Positions 35,447 to 44,454 of a stretch of DNA of 64,000 bases are shown here, in pieces (positions within the stretch are counted from its first letter, which is position 1; each line of letters begins with the position of its first letter). The DNA comes from Pedobacter heparinus DSM 2366. Lineage in GTDB: Bacteria > Bacteroidota > Bacteroidia > Sphingobacteriales > Sphingobacteriaceae. The stretch covers positions 372,001-436,000 of the forward strand of contig NC_013061.1 of assembly GCF_000023825.1 (NCBI RefSeq), in the 5' to 3' direction. Both the position numbers and the translations under genes were made by a program. A model generated the notes under the pieces. That model searched no databases. It had not been told where the DNA came from and saw only the letters and a list, made by a program, of their open reading frames with translations.

Positions 35447-36262
35447 ATGAAAAAATTAAGCTTAAGAATCGAAAGCGCTCCAAGATCGCTTTCGATAAAG
35501 TCAACTTTGCTGCTTATGCTGGCTATTGCTTCATCTGTGATATCTTGTAAAAAGGAGAAAGACGCAGGTGAAGAGCAGATAAAGGCGGCAACAAGTATAC
35601 GCCTTGTACACAGTTCATTTTTAACCAGTACTTCTACTGCCGATCTTTTTGTAGATGATGTTAAACTGAATAGTGGTGGCGCCATTACCTTTTCCGGGGC
35701 ATCTGCTTATTTCCCGGCAACGGCCGGATCCAGGAAAATTGTAGTAAAAAATGCGGCAGGAGTTTCGCTGGCAGATACAGTATTAACGATTTCAGATGGA
35801 CGGCAATATTCTCTTTTCCTAAAAGACCGTTCCTGGGCTGATGCAGTTACCCAAATCGTATCTCCCCTTAAAAGTGGATTAATTCCGGTTATTGACAACA
35901 ATACCGGTATTCCTGCCAAGGGAAAAGCAAAGATCCGGTTTGTGAACATGAGTTCGCAGCCATTAAATTCGCTGGCTGCGCAAATTACCTTTTCCAGGTT
36001 AGATAAAGTGGGAAGCACAACAGTATCTACAACCCTCACTCAAACTCTTGGGGCTGATGCGCTAACCTTTAGTTCCGATTATACTACAGAAGAGGCCGGA
36101 GAGATTACGATTAGGGCATTAGGCGCCAACAGTAATACTGTCGACTTAACAACAACATTGGAAGCAGATAAGCTATATACTTTCTATGTGGTGTCTACAC
36201 AATATACCGTGAAGACCCCCACTAAGTCGCCCATATCATTAATTGTAGTGCAGAACAAATAA
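35447..36262 (+). CDS. DUF4397 domain lipoprotein
   Basis: 271 residues with a somewhat long N-terminus and lipobox VISC (Cys about 34). The DUF4397 pattern is seen in SIRLVHSSF, ADLFVDDVKLN, YFPATAGSRKIVV and the repeat in KIRFVNMSSQPLN, so there are probably two domain copies of beta-sandwich type. It lies 11 bases after the DUF5017 gene and is the last gene of the second SusCD operon. A surface glycan-binding role is inferred from position. Confidence 0.8.
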   Translation: MKKLSLRIESAPRSLSIKSTLLLMLAIASSVISCKKEKDAGEEQIKAATSIRLVHSSFLTSTSTADLFVDDVKLNSGGAITFSGASAYFPATAGSRKIVVKNAAGVSLADTVLTISDGRQYSLFLKDRSWADAVTQIVSPLKSGLIPVIDNNTGIPAKGKAKIRFVNMSSQPLNSLAAQITFSRLDKVGSTTVSTTLTQTLGADALTFSSDYTTEEAGEITIRALGANSNTVDLTTTLEADKLYTFYVVSTQYTVKTPTKSPISLIVVQNK

Positions 36263-36274
36263 CTATTGCATACC

Positions 36275-36310
36275 AGGAGATTGTTTTTATCAACGCTCTA
36301 ACAATCACCT
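36275..36310. other. Hairpin after the second SusCD operon
   Basis: AGGAGATTGTT (36275-36285) pairs with AACAATCACCT (36300-36310): a 7-bp stem, a one-base mismatch, then 3 more pairs. No T-run follows, so it is not a standard terminator. It could be a 3' stability element or a Rho-dependent end. Confidence 0.3.
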
Positions 36311-36533
36311 GTCATGGTCACAACTCATAAAGATGTTTACCAAACACAATAGGCCGCCTACTAAAAAAACATAGATACAGTAGCGCTTATAGTTTAGCAA
36401 CGTATGGACGAGTTGAACAGGAATATGCCCGGAAGAAAACTACGGTTTAACAACTGAATTCAAACAATTTGAAGATAGGGAAAGGCTCCGCCCGATCAAA
36501 TGAAGCCGTTACTATTAACCATTTAAAACAATT

Positions 36534-37001
36534 ATGGAAAATTTAATCAGTAAGTCGAAATTTATTGTAAAGTCAACTCTTGTAGCACTTGCATTCCTGT
36601 TTATGAATGCGATAAGTACAAGCGCGCAAACGGTCTATGTTCAATTGGGCTTTAGCCCCGATTATAGTAACTGGAGTTCCAGTTTCAATGGGTACACCAC
36701 ACATGTTCTTTATTGGCAAGATGCCGAAGCTACCATCCCGGCCTCAGATCCTTATGTTGACATTAACGTTAAGTATGTATCGCGCACCAATTGCGGCTAT
36801 AAGTCTGAACAAAATTTTACAGGGAGTACAGCGCAGATTGAGGCGAATGGTTTTGGACAACCGTATTGGGCTGAAGACTATGATTACATCACACATGAAA
36901 CGACAACCACTACTGCCTGGTATGAGTTAAGGCCAGGCACGGGGTATCAGATCGCTAACGAGCCATACCTGCTTGGTGGCCCGGCTGATTATTGTCCTTA
37001 A
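36534..37001 (+). CDS. Small secreted protein of unknown function
   Basis: 155 residues. The signal peptide has hydrophobic core STLVALAFLFMNAI and cleaves after TSAQ. The mature part is rich in Tyr, Thr, Asn and Trp (FSPDYSNWSSSFNGYT; AEDYDYITHETTTTT) with two cysteines (NCGY and the C-terminal DYCP), which may form a disulfide. I do not recognise a family. It is preceded by 271 bases with no clear operator and followed by a bidirectional terminator, so it is probably transcribed alone. Confidence 0.65.
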   Translation: MENLISKSKFIVKSTLVALAFLFMNAISTSAQTVYVQLGFSPDYSNWSSSFNGYTTHVLYWQDAEATIPASDPYVDINVKYVSRTNCGYKSEQNFTGSTAQIEANGFGQPYWAEDYDYITHETTTTTAWYELRPGTGYQIANEPYLLGGPADYCP

Positions 37002-37070
37002 ACGGATATCTGGTTACCCCGTAAGGGGAGAGAATGATGGATTTTATCAGTTATTTATCAATTCAATTAA

Positions 37071-37107
37071 AAGATGGGGGATGATTTACATGATCCCCCA
37101 TCTTTGT
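37071..37107. terminator. Bidirectional terminator between convergent genes
   Basis: A perfect 12-bp stem, 37071-37082 with 37093-37104 (core GATGGGGGAT/ATCCCCCATC), loop of 10 bases, with T-rich sequence on the plus-strand side and an A-rich 5' flank that serves the minus strand. It sits between the secreted protein gene and the DUF6266 gene. Confidence 0.85.
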
Positions 37108-37123
37108 TGTTAAATAAGCGCTG

Positions 37124-37762
37124 TTAAACCACTTCAACTACCCCTAAATATTCATTAGTAGCGGCAATCTTCATACTTTCCGAATAAAAGCTGATATAGC
37201 AATGTACCCCATGCCCTTTAAACGTGTCGGGAAGAATCAACCTGGCCGCTTTTTCACTTCTTAGCGCAGCATTTTCCAGTTTGCAAAACTGTTGAGTCAC
37301 CGGGTCGTAAACAACTACCGTTACCTGGTCGGCAGCAGAACGCATGGGCGTAAAATTTCCATTTTCCCAGCTAAAGTCTATCGCATTACTGGTTGTCGAC
37401 ACTGCATTTGGCAGCCATGAACCCAACAACTCCCCTTTGCTGAACAACAATTGATCAAAAGCGATGCTTTGATCAGGATAAACACCTGCAATGGCATTTT
37501 TCATGTTGTAAGACAGCGCATCATTCATTGGGGTGTACTTTTCTATGTTTTGAAAACAGCGCGCTATGATGTCGTCCAGTCCCAGTAGAAAGCCCCTGAA
37601 CAGGGCCATCTTATTTTGTTGCGCAAGTTGAGCTGTGGTAGCAGCTTTTTTACTCTTTTCAGGTAAGCTGCGCATATAATCAACGCCACGCCAGCTGGCG
37701 CCCACCACCGCGCCCACCTTCCCTGAGAATCCGCCAAGGATTCCTTTTTTTATTCTTCCCAT
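37124..37762 (-). CDS. DUF6266 family protein
   Basis: 212 residues. The N-terminus GRIKKGILGGFSGKVGAVVG, followed by SWRGVDYMRSLPEKS, is the signature of DUF6266. The family is common and often multicopy in Pedobacter and relatives, and its function is unknown. There is no signal peptide or membrane segment. It stands alone on the minus strand between catabolic operons and nothing in its surroundings links it to them. Confidence 0.83.
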   Translation of the reverse strand: MGRIKKGILGGFSGKVGAVVGASWRGVDYMRSLPEKSKKAATTAQLAQQNKMALFRGFLLGLDDIIARCFQNIEKYTPMNDALSYNMKNAIAGVYPDQSIAFDQLLFSKGELLGSWLPNAVSTTSNAIDFSWENGNFTPMRSAADQVTVVVYDPVTQQFCKLENAALRSEKAARLILPDTFKGHGVHCYISFYSESMKIAATNEYLGVVEVV

Positions 37763-38223
37763 GCTTTTTATGAATTAAGTTTTAATGTGTTAGTTATTAG
37801 CAATATACAAATATTATGCCTGTCTTATGAATTTCTATGATTTGGATCAGGTAGCCAAAAAAGCAAGGTCTTCCTGATAGCAAGTCCTCACGTCGTCCAC
37901 ACATTCTACACACTTTCTTCACAAAAAGGTACCTGTTTGTGGGTTTGGTGTGAAGGATAGGTGAACCAGGTGTGAAGAATGACTTTCTTTGTGAAGAACC
38001 AGGCCTTTCCAGGATCTGTACGGCTACCAAAGCGCAAAAAATTATTTATTTAAAGAATAAATAGGTGATCTGATTTAAAAATTATACATTAGTGCTGTTA
38101 ACGTGTACGTACCCTTAACTATGATATCAGGGTTATTACCTTAAATTACCTGCTTGAAATGGTTATAATTTAGCTTATTTTAAGCCCTAAAAACAGCAGG
38201 TGTTTAACTTATAAAATAAATGA
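37763..38223. other. Gene-free stretch with inverted and direct repeats
   Basis: About 460 bases with no convincing gene. It holds an 11-bp perfect inverted repeat, TTCTTCACAAA (37915-37925) and TTTGTGAAGAA (37988-37998), whose 62-base spacer contains two copies of GGTGTGAAG. It also holds the palindrome at 38103-38114 and a TACATTAG box (38085-38092). The short minus-strand frame at 37797-38030 has no signature and was not accepted. Confidence 0.5.
38103..38114. promoter_or_regulatory. CG-centred palindrome, site 7 (GTGTACGTACCC)
   Basis: The exact reverse complement of sites 6 and 9. It lies 10 bases after a TACATTAG box and 109 bases before the Gfo/Idh ATG. It is flanked by GTTAAC on the left and TTAAC on the right. 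Confidence 0.6.
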
Positions 38224-39276
38224 ATGGACAATAAAGTAATAGGTTTTGGAATTGTGGGCACAGGTGCCATTGCTGGCATCCATGCCCAGGCCATTGCTGC
38301 CCTTAAAAATGCAAAGCTTTTGGGCGCTTACAGCTTAACAAAAGCTAAAGTAGATGAATTTGCTACCCAGTACAATTGCAGGGCTTACGATTCGCTGGAT
38401 GAGTTGCTCAAAACAGAAGGACTGGATATCGTATGTATCTGTACCCCTTCTGGTGCACACCTGGAGCCTGCCCTTAAAGCCATAGCAGCAGGCAAGCATT
38501 GCCTGATCGAAAAACCGATTGAGGTTACCCTCGAAAAAACCGACCAGATCATTGCCGCAGCAAAGCGTAAAAATGTACAGGTGGCCGTTGTGTTCCCTAC
38601 CCGTTTTTATCAGGCAAGCCAGCATTTGAAAAAAGCCATCGACAGCGGCAGGTTTGATCAACTGGCCCTGGCCAGTTCTTATGTAAAGTGGAGCCGTACC
38701 CATGAATACTACAGTTCAAACCCATGGCGTGGTACCTGGAAACTGGATGGAGGGGGTGCTTTAATGAACCAGGCCATTCATTCCGTGGATATGCTGCAAT
38801 GGTGCATGGGCCCGGTCCAATCGGTAATGGCCATGTCGGGCAATGTAAAACATAAAAATATTGAAGTAGAAGATACCCTGGTTGCTGTACTGAAATTTGC
38901 GAATGGGGCTATGGGCACCATAGAATGTTCAACGGCTGTTTACCCGGGGGCTTATAAGAAACTTGAAATCATGGGCAGCGCTGGTACGGTAGTGATGGAG
39001 GACAACGACATTAGCCAGTGGCAGTTTGAACAGCAAACCGAACAGGATACAAAAATCAGCGAAGGGCCTTCCGAGCACCTTTCAAAAGGTGGTGTTGCCG
39101 ATCCGAAAGCCATCAGCTATTCGGGGCATCAGAAACAAATGGAGAACATGATCGAGGCCATTTACAACAATGGCCAACTGCTAATAGATGCTGAAGAAGG
39201 ACGTAAATCAGTAGAGATTGTACTGGCCATTTATAAAAGTGCCCAGACAGGACAGCTGGTAAAGCTGCCATTATAA
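38224..39276 (+). CDS. Gfo/Idh/MocA-family NAD(P)-dependent oxidoreductase
   Basis: 350 residues, no signal peptide, cytoplasmic. The Rossmann nucleotide-binding motif is GIVGTGAIAGIHA (about 8-20). The conserved EKPIE carries the Lys of the family catalytic motif. GGGALMNQAIHSVDMLQW contains the conserved HxxD-type segment. The family oxidises or isomerises sugars and sugar derivatives with NAD(P). It lies 42 bases before a symporter gene, and the two probably import a sugar derivative and process it. Confidence 0.9.
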   Translation: MDNKVIGFGIVGTGAIAGIHAQAIAALKNAKLLGAYSLTKAKVDEFATQYNCRAYDSLDELLKTEGLDIVCICTPSGAHLEPALKAIAAGKHCLIEKPIEVTLEKTDQIIAAAKRKNVQVAVVFPTRFYQASQHLKKAIDSGRFDQLALASSYVKWSRTHEYYSSNPWRGTWKLDGGGALMNQAIHSVDMLQWCMGPVQSVMAMSGNVKHKNIEVEDTLVAVLKFANGAMGTIECSTAVYPGAYKKLEIMGSAGTVVMEDNDISQWQFEQQTEQDTKISEGPSEHLSKGGVADPKAISYSGHQKQMENMIEAIYNNGQLLIDAEEGRKSVEIVLAIYKSAQTGQLVKLPL

Positions 39277-39318
39277 AAACTGCCGATAACCAATTATACA
39301 ACCTAAACTAACACATTA

Positions 39319-40788
39319 ATGGAAAAAATAGATTATATCGTACTGGCCGGTTATTTTTTAGTCCTCGTTTTAATGGGGATATGGGGATATACCAAAATCA
39401 AATCCTCGGCCGATTTTTATACTGCCGGTGGTAAGTTGCCCTGGTGGCTTTCGGGTATTTCGCACCATGTTTCCGGCTATAGCGGTGCGGTATTCGTGGC
39501 CTATGCAGCCATAGCCTATAACTATGGTTTTACACTATACATGTGGTGGGCCCTCAGTATAGCCATTGCCATGGTGGGTACCGTATTTTTTATTGCACCA
39601 AGGTGGGCCAGGTTAAGGTCTAAAGCAGGTATACAATCGCCTACTGAATACCTGGCTACCCGTTACAACCTCAGTACCCAGCAGGTGATGGCCTGGAGTG
39701 GGGTAATCATTAAAATATTTGATGTAGGTGCAAAATGGGCGGCTATTGGCATCCTGTTAAACGCTTTTACGGGTCTGCCCATAGCTACGGGCATTTTAAC
39801 AGCTGGTGTGGTCAGTATGGTATACATTACCATGGGTGGCCTTTGGGCCGATGTGGTGAACGATCTGGCTTCCTTTCTGATCCAGTTTACAGCGGGTATC
39901 ATTATGATGGTGATGGTGCTGATCCAGCTGGGCGATGGTTTAAATGGTATATTTACGATGTGGGACCGCCTACCGGCGGCACATGGCCAGCTGTACAATG
40001 GCCCCTATACACCGGCTTTTGCCATTTCTTTTACGGTCATCTGCTTTTTTAGTTTCAGCGGGGGTACCTGGCACCTGGCCACCCGGTTTATCTCATCGCC
40101 ATCTGGTACTGAAGCCCGTAAGGCGGCAACGCTTTCCATGCTGATGTACCTGATATGGCCATTGATCCTGTTCTTTCCCATGTTTGCCGCACCAATCTTT
40201 ATAAAAGACCTGGCCGACCCCACACAATCTTATGCCATGATGGCCATAAAATTCCTGCCCCATGGTTTGGTAGGTCTGTTGCTGGCCTCTATGTTTGGCA
40301 ATACCCTGGCCATGACAGCTGCGGATGCCAATACCATTTCGGCAGTAATTACCCGCGATATTATGCCGGTACTGTATAGAAAGATGAGCACCTTCAATCA
40401 GAAAAAAATGTTGGTTATTGCAAGGGTAACCACTTTTCTTTTCATCCTGACCACACTGATCATTGCCTTTCAGTCCAAATCTTTTGGTGGGGTGTTCGGA
40501 CTGATCATTACCTGGTTCTCGGCTTTGGTTGGCCCTACTGCTATACCAATGATCCTTGGGCTGTTGCCTGCATTTAAACATAGCGACAGCAGGGCAGCAT
40601 TACTTTCTATTTTTGGGGGACTGATCACTTTTGCTGTAATGAAATCGTTTATGACGGTAAGCTTAACGGCAGAGCTGGCCTCGCCTATTGTTACCTCTAT
40701 GATTATTTATATCGGCTGCGGCCTGTTTTTAAGGAGCAAAGTGAAACCGGAAGTTGAAGCCCTGCTGGCTTCACTGAAAGAGGATTAA
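39319..40788 (+). CDS. Sodium:solute symporter (SSS family)
   Basis: 489 residues and about 13 predicted transmembrane helices. SSS features include the N-terminal AGYFLVLVLMGIWGY, SADFYTAGGKLPWW, the SGYSGAVFVAYAAIAY helix, and the conserved YITMGGLWADVVNDL. It is an inner-membrane importer driven by sodium. By position the substrate is probably the monosaccharide or oxidised sugar used by the Gfo/Idh enzyme encoded upstream. Confidence 0.92.
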   Translation: MEKIDYIVLAGYFLVLVLMGIWGYTKIKSSADFYTAGGKLPWWLSGISHHVSGYSGAVFVAYAAIAYNYGFTLYMWWALSIAIAMVGTVFFIAPRWARLRSKAGIQSPTEYLATRYNLSTQQVMAWSGVIIKIFDVGAKWAAIGILLNAFTGLPIATGILTAGVVSMVYITMGGLWADVVNDLASFLIQFTAGIIMMVMVLIQLGDGLNGIFTMWDRLPAAHGQLYNGPYTPAFAISFTVICFFSFSGGTWHLATRFISSPSGTEARKAATLSMLMYLIWPLILFFPMFAAPIFIKDLADPTQSYAMMAIKFLPHGLVGLLLASMFGNTLAMTAADANTISAVITRDIMPVLYRKMSTFNQKKMLVIARVTTFLFILTTLIIAFQSKSFGGVFGLIITWFSALVGPTAIPMILGLLPAFKHSDSRAALLSIFGGLITFAVMKSFMTVSLTAELASPIVTSMIIYIGCGLFLRSKVKPEVEALLASLKED

Positions 40789-40790
40789 AC

Positions 40791-40829
40791 AAAAGGCTGT
40801 CCGAACACACTTTTTCGGACAGCCTTTTT
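40791..40829. terminator. Bidirectional terminator between symporter and propeller genes
   Basis: A perfect 15-bp stem, 40791-40805 with 40814-40828 (AAAAGGCTGTCCGAA/TTCGGACAGCCTTTT), with an 8-base loop and T-runs on both strands. It serves both convergent genes. Confidence 0.9.
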
Positions 40830-40843
40830 ATATGGGTATGGAT

Positions 40844-42805
40844 TTACAGTTTGTAACTGAACAAATGAGAACCGCTGACAAAGAAAATCCGGCCATTGGC
40901 ATAATCCCCGCCAGCTTTGATGTTTGATGGGGAAGTAGCAATCAGTTTTAGGTTATAATTGTCGGGATTGATCTGTACAATTGCCCCATCGTTGAAAAGC
41001 AGGTACATTTCACCTTTAGGTCCTTCAACAAATATCCTCGGGCTTTGCTCTGCGGTTGTACGGCCATATTTAGGCAGCAGGTCTTCTTCATGGATAACCT
41101 GTTTTTTCGCCGGGTCGAATACAAAAAATACCTTTTTATCTTTAATGCCGTAAACCATCCCATTGGGCATTAAGCGCATGTCGCTGTATTCCTGTGCCTG
41201 AGGGAACAGGGCCTTTTGCCATTCTATTTTTTTGCTGCCCATGTCCATGATGTACACTACGGCTTCGGTAGCCTTCTTTTCGCCACCGGAACCTGGCGTG
41301 GTAGTGGTGCCACCGAGTATTTTGCCATTTTTAAGGGGCACAATGCTCATGGTCGACTGGTCCAGCACTACTTCTTTGTCGGTAAGCAATTTCTGTTGCT
41401 TGGTCTTATCGTCCCAAAACAACAGGCCGCCGCCTGTAGCACCATATTCCGGACTGCCGCTCATGATCATTGTTTTTCCATCGGGATGGGCCACCAGCCG
41501 GAATGGCCTGATGACAGTAGGTGATGCTACGGAGAGATACTGGGGGTTGGAAACAGTACCTTTTTTTGGCCAGCCTTTCCAGGGTTGAAAGGGGTTCCAG
41601 TCTATCAGGTAGCCCCCGTTATATACCGCGAAAAACACTTTGTTGTTCTGGTTTGCCAGTGCATTAAACTGCCCCAGGGCAGGGCGGTTTACCCAATTGT
41701 CGTTTTTCAAATCGTAATTAAAAAAGCGCATCGGAAAAGCTGTACCACCTACTATAGTCCCATCTGGTGCAGTACCCACGCCCATTACAATCGCGCCATC
41801 GCTGGAATAATTAAAGGTCACAGTGTTTTTTTTCCTGGTTCCCGGGTTTTCGGTAACCAGCACCCTGTTTACCAGGTCCAGGCTTTTCAGCAGGCTGCCA
41901 TCCGGAAATTTATCATGAACAAGTACTTGTGAACCTGTAATAACAGGTTTTGGTTTCCGTGTCTGGTATTGCCCCACCTTGTTCGCTTTGCCTTTGTACA
42001 GTTCATACCAGGGGCCGTCTCCGCTGCTCAGGCTTTGTCCATAAACTTTTCCGTTTAAATCCCTGGATACAGACGCTATGCCTAATTTTCTTTCTGCCGG
42101 GGGGAGTATGCTTGTAATTTCGGCAGATACGGGATTAAAAGCAAAAATCTGGCTGGCGGCATTGCCTAGCCCAAAATAGATCCAGCCGCTGTCATCTGCT
42201 GTGATCGACCTCGGGTATTGTGCCCATTTTTCTTTGTTTACAGATTTATAATCTTTAAACTCACGGGTTCTGGGATCAAAAGAAACCAGGCCGCTGCTGG
42301 GATAAGTTGCCGCCCAGATCCTGCCGTCATCATCGGCGGTCATGGACATTGCCATTTGTGGCGTGGCCTTGCTCACAAAGGTAAATTTCCTTAATACGGG
42401 ATCAAATTCTACAAAGTGGGAGCCATAAAGGCTATAGAGTTTGTTCCCTTCAGACAAGATGGAGGAAAATGGTGTATCCCCCTTGGTGTCAAAAGGGACC
42501 GGGAATTCTTCACTTTTGCCGGTCAGCGCATCAATCATCAATAAGGCATAGCCACCACGGTGGTCAAAAAGCCAGACCAGGACAATGTTGCGGCCCTGGC
42601 CATCTACGGTTGCGACCACGCCACGGTGATTGCTGATGGGCGAGGCAACACCATGATCGTAAAAACCGCCGCCCAGGTCTTTGGTCTTACTTTCAACGGT
42701 AAAACCACTCTGATCGGGAAGCGGGCTTACCTGGACATTTTTTTGTGCATGGGCAATGGGGATCAGGGCCATGTAAAGGGTAAAAAACAGGATTGCTTGT
42801 TTCAT
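40844..42805 (-). CDS. Secreted beta-propeller protein
   Basis: 653 residues from the ATG at 42805. The frame starts at 42832, but that lies inside the palindrome, and 42805 gives a clean signal peptide ending AHAQ. The protein is a chain of propeller-blade-like repeats (AMSMTADDDGRIWAATYP; SITADDSGWIYFGLG; IVGGTAFPMRFFNYD; RLMPNGMVYGIKDKKVFFVF). There is no lipobox or haem motif. It resembles SMP-30/NHL-type propellers and is broadly like the propeller at 49726. A sugar-binding or lactonase-like role is possible. It is transcribed divergently from cluster B, with its own palindrome. Confidence 0.78.
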   Translation of the reverse strand: MKQAILFFTLYMALIPIAHAQKNVQVSPLPDQSGFTVESKTKDLGGGFYDHGVASPISNHRGVVATVDGQGRNIVLVWLFDHRGGYALLMIDALTGKSEEFPVPFDTKGDTPFSSILSEGNKLYSLYGSHFVEFDPVLRKFTFVSKATPQMAMSMTADDDGRIWAATYPSSGLVSFDPRTREFKDYKSVNKEKWAQYPRSITADDSGWIYFGLGNAASQIFAFNPVSAEITSILPPAERKLGIASVSRDLNGKVYGQSLSSGDGPWYELYKGKANKVGQYQTRKPKPVITGSQVLVHDKFPDGSLLKSLDLVNRVLVTENPGTRKKNTVTFNYSSDGAIVMGVGTAPDGTIVGGTAFPMRFFNYDLKNDNWVNRPALGQFNALANQNNKVFFAVYNGGYLIDWNPFQPWKGWPKKGTVSNPQYLSVASPTVIRPFRLVAHPDGKTMIMSGSPEYGATGGGLLFWDDKTKQQKLLTDKEVVLDQSTMSIVPLKNGKILGGTTTTPGSGGEKKATEAVVYIMDMGSKKIEWQKALFPQAQEYSDMRLMPNGMVYGIKDKKVFFVFDPAKKQVIHEEDLLPKYGRTTAEQSPRIFVEGPKGEMYLLFNDGAIVQINPDNYNLKLIATSPSNIKAGGDYANGRIFFVSGSHLFSYKL

Positions 42806-42820
42806 TTTAGTATGTGTTAT

Positions 42821-42832
42821 GGTTACGTACAC
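42821..42832. promoter_or_regulatory. CG-centred palindrome, site 8 (GGTTACGTACAC)
   Basis: Lies 15 bases upstream of the minus-strand ATG at 42805. Read on the minus strand it is GTGTACGTAACC preceded by TATATTTA, a near -7 box, so it is placed to control the propeller gene. Confidence 0.55.
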
Positions 42833-42943
42833 GTAAATATAAATATCCTGATTATTAAAGCAGTATAAAATCTGTAAATCGCGTAAATTATTTGATATAT
42901 ATATTTTTTTGTTTCAAAAGAATTCCTACCTTAGATATAAATC

Positions 42944-42955
42944 GGGTACGTACAC
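42944..42955. promoter_or_regulatory. CG-centred palindrome, site 9 (GGGTACGTACAC)
   Basis: Lies 103 bases before the first gene of cluster B, preceded by TATAAATC. Identical to site 6. With site 8 it forms a divergent pair 111 bases apart between oppositely oriented genes. Confidence 0.6.
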
Positions 42956-43058
42956 TAAAATAACATCATTTATACTTCATACCCGATAAAAGAAATTCCA
43001 TCATAAGAACCATTACAGAAGAGGGAGTTTCATTATAAATGACCAAAACTATATCCAA

Positions 43059-44426
43059 ATGAAAAAATCTGATTTTTCGAGGAGACATTTCATCACTGCT
43101 GTTACCACCACTTCACTGGCAGCGGCGTTTTCCAATGTTATTCCCGCGTTCGGGCATTCTATAGCAAAAGACTATGGTAAACTGGCCATTCTGGGCGGTA
43201 CACCGGTAAGGACCAAAGGATGGATCAACTGGCCGGCTGTTCTGGCCGATGAAAAAGTGATCGCTTCTATTGTAAATACCACCAAGAGTGGCAAATGGAG
43301 CCGTATCCAAAATGCTGCAAATGGTACTGTAGCCACATTCGAAAAAGAATTTGCGGCTTTACTGGGCGTTGGTTTTTGTGTAGGTACTGGTTCGGGCACG
43401 CAGGCACTGAGTACTTGTGTAGAGGCCCTGGGCATCGGCCCCGGCGATGAAGTCATCACTTCGCCCTACACCGATTTTGGCACGATATCTTCCATTATAG
43501 GCAGTCGTGCCCTGCCGGTGATGGCCGATCTGGACCGGGCATCTTATCAGCTTGATCCTGATGATGTGGAAAAAAAGATCAATAAAAATACCAAAGCCAT
43601 TATGCCGGTGCACATGATGGGCATGCCTGCCGACATGCAGCGCATTATGGGCATTGCCAAAAAACACAATTTATATGTCATAGAGGATGCCTGTCAGGCT
43701 AACTTCGCACAATATCAGGGTAAGCAGGTGGGCACCATTGGCGATCTGGGCTGTTTCAGCTTTCAGGCCAGTAAACAGATTTCCTGTGGTGAAGGCGGTG
43801 CGGTGATTGGGAATGATGCCGCGCTGATGGACAAAGTATTTACGGTACAGAACCATGGCACAGACCGTAAGGGTAAAAATGTAACCATTGGCCCTAAATA
43901 CCGCATGAACGAATTGGAGGGCGCCATTTTAATGGGCCAGCTATCGGGTGCCAAAGAGCGGTTTGCCCGCAGAAACGAAAATGCAGCCTATTTAAGCGCT
44001 AAGCTCAAAGGCTTCCCGGGGCTTATACCCCAAAAACAATATACGGGTACGCAAAGCAGTGGTTATTACCTGTATGCCATGAGTTATCAGAAAGAACATT
44101 TTAACAATGCCGACCGTAGCAAATTTCTGAAAGCGATAGCAGCCGAGGGCGTTGCACTGAGCCCTTATATTAAAGGCCTGCATACCGAGCCCTGGGTAGA
44201 CCATATTTTAAGCTTAAAGGAATATAAAACGATGTATACGCCGCAAAGGCTTGTACAATACCGAGAGCAGGCCTTAAACCTGCCGAAATGCGATCTGGTT
44301 GGACAGGAAATGGTAGTATTGGGAGGCTCAGCGCAGTTGCTGGGCACTAAAGCGGATATGGATGATGTAATTAATGCGATTATGAAGGTTTATGAAAATA
44401 GAGACAAGCTGAATGCAATTGAATAA
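43059..44426 (+). CDS. Tat-exported DegT/DnrJ/EryC1-family aminotransferase-fold protein, copy 1
   Basis: 455 residues. Tat signal SRRHFITAV, then a hydrophobic stretch. The fold-type-I PLP domain has GTGSGTQALSTC, PYTDFGT, VIEDACQAN (the Asp that contacts the pyridine nitrogen) and FQASKQISCGEGGAV, with the Schiff-base Lys present, so the active site looks intact. The family usually transfers amino groups to keto-sugars in the cytoplasm. A Tat signal implies that the PLP-loaded enzyme is exported. First gene of cluster B, followed by a ceramidase-like gene after 28 bases. Confidence 0.87.
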   Translation: MKKSDFSRRHFITAVTTTSLAAAFSNVIPAFGHSIAKDYGKLAILGGTPVRTKGWINWPAVLADEKVIASIVNTTKSGKWSRIQNAANGTVATFEKEFAALLGVGFCVGTGSGTQALSTCVEALGIGPGDEVITSPYTDFGTISSIIGSRALPVMADLDRASYQLDPDDVEKKINKNTKAIMPVHMMGMPADMQRIMGIAKKHNLYVIEDACQANFAQYQGKQVGTIGDLGCFSFQASKQISCGEGGAVIGNDAALMDKVFTVQNHGTDRKGKNVTIGPKYRMNELEGAILMGQLSGAKERFARRNENAAYLSAKLKGFPGLIPQKQYTGTQSSGYYLYAMSYQKEHFNNADRSKFLKAIAAEGVALSPYIKGLHTEPWVDHILSLKEYKTMYTPQRLVQYREQALNLPKCDLVGQEMVVLGGSAQLLGTKADMDDVINAIMKVYENRDKLNAIE

Positions 44427-44454
44427 CTATACTATACACTAACACAACACACAC

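Noticed and set aside
37797-38030. 77-codon open frame on the minus strand in the gene-free stretch
   Set aside because: No family signature, signal peptide or start signal; it runs through the inverted and direct repeats, so it is more likely a chance frame.
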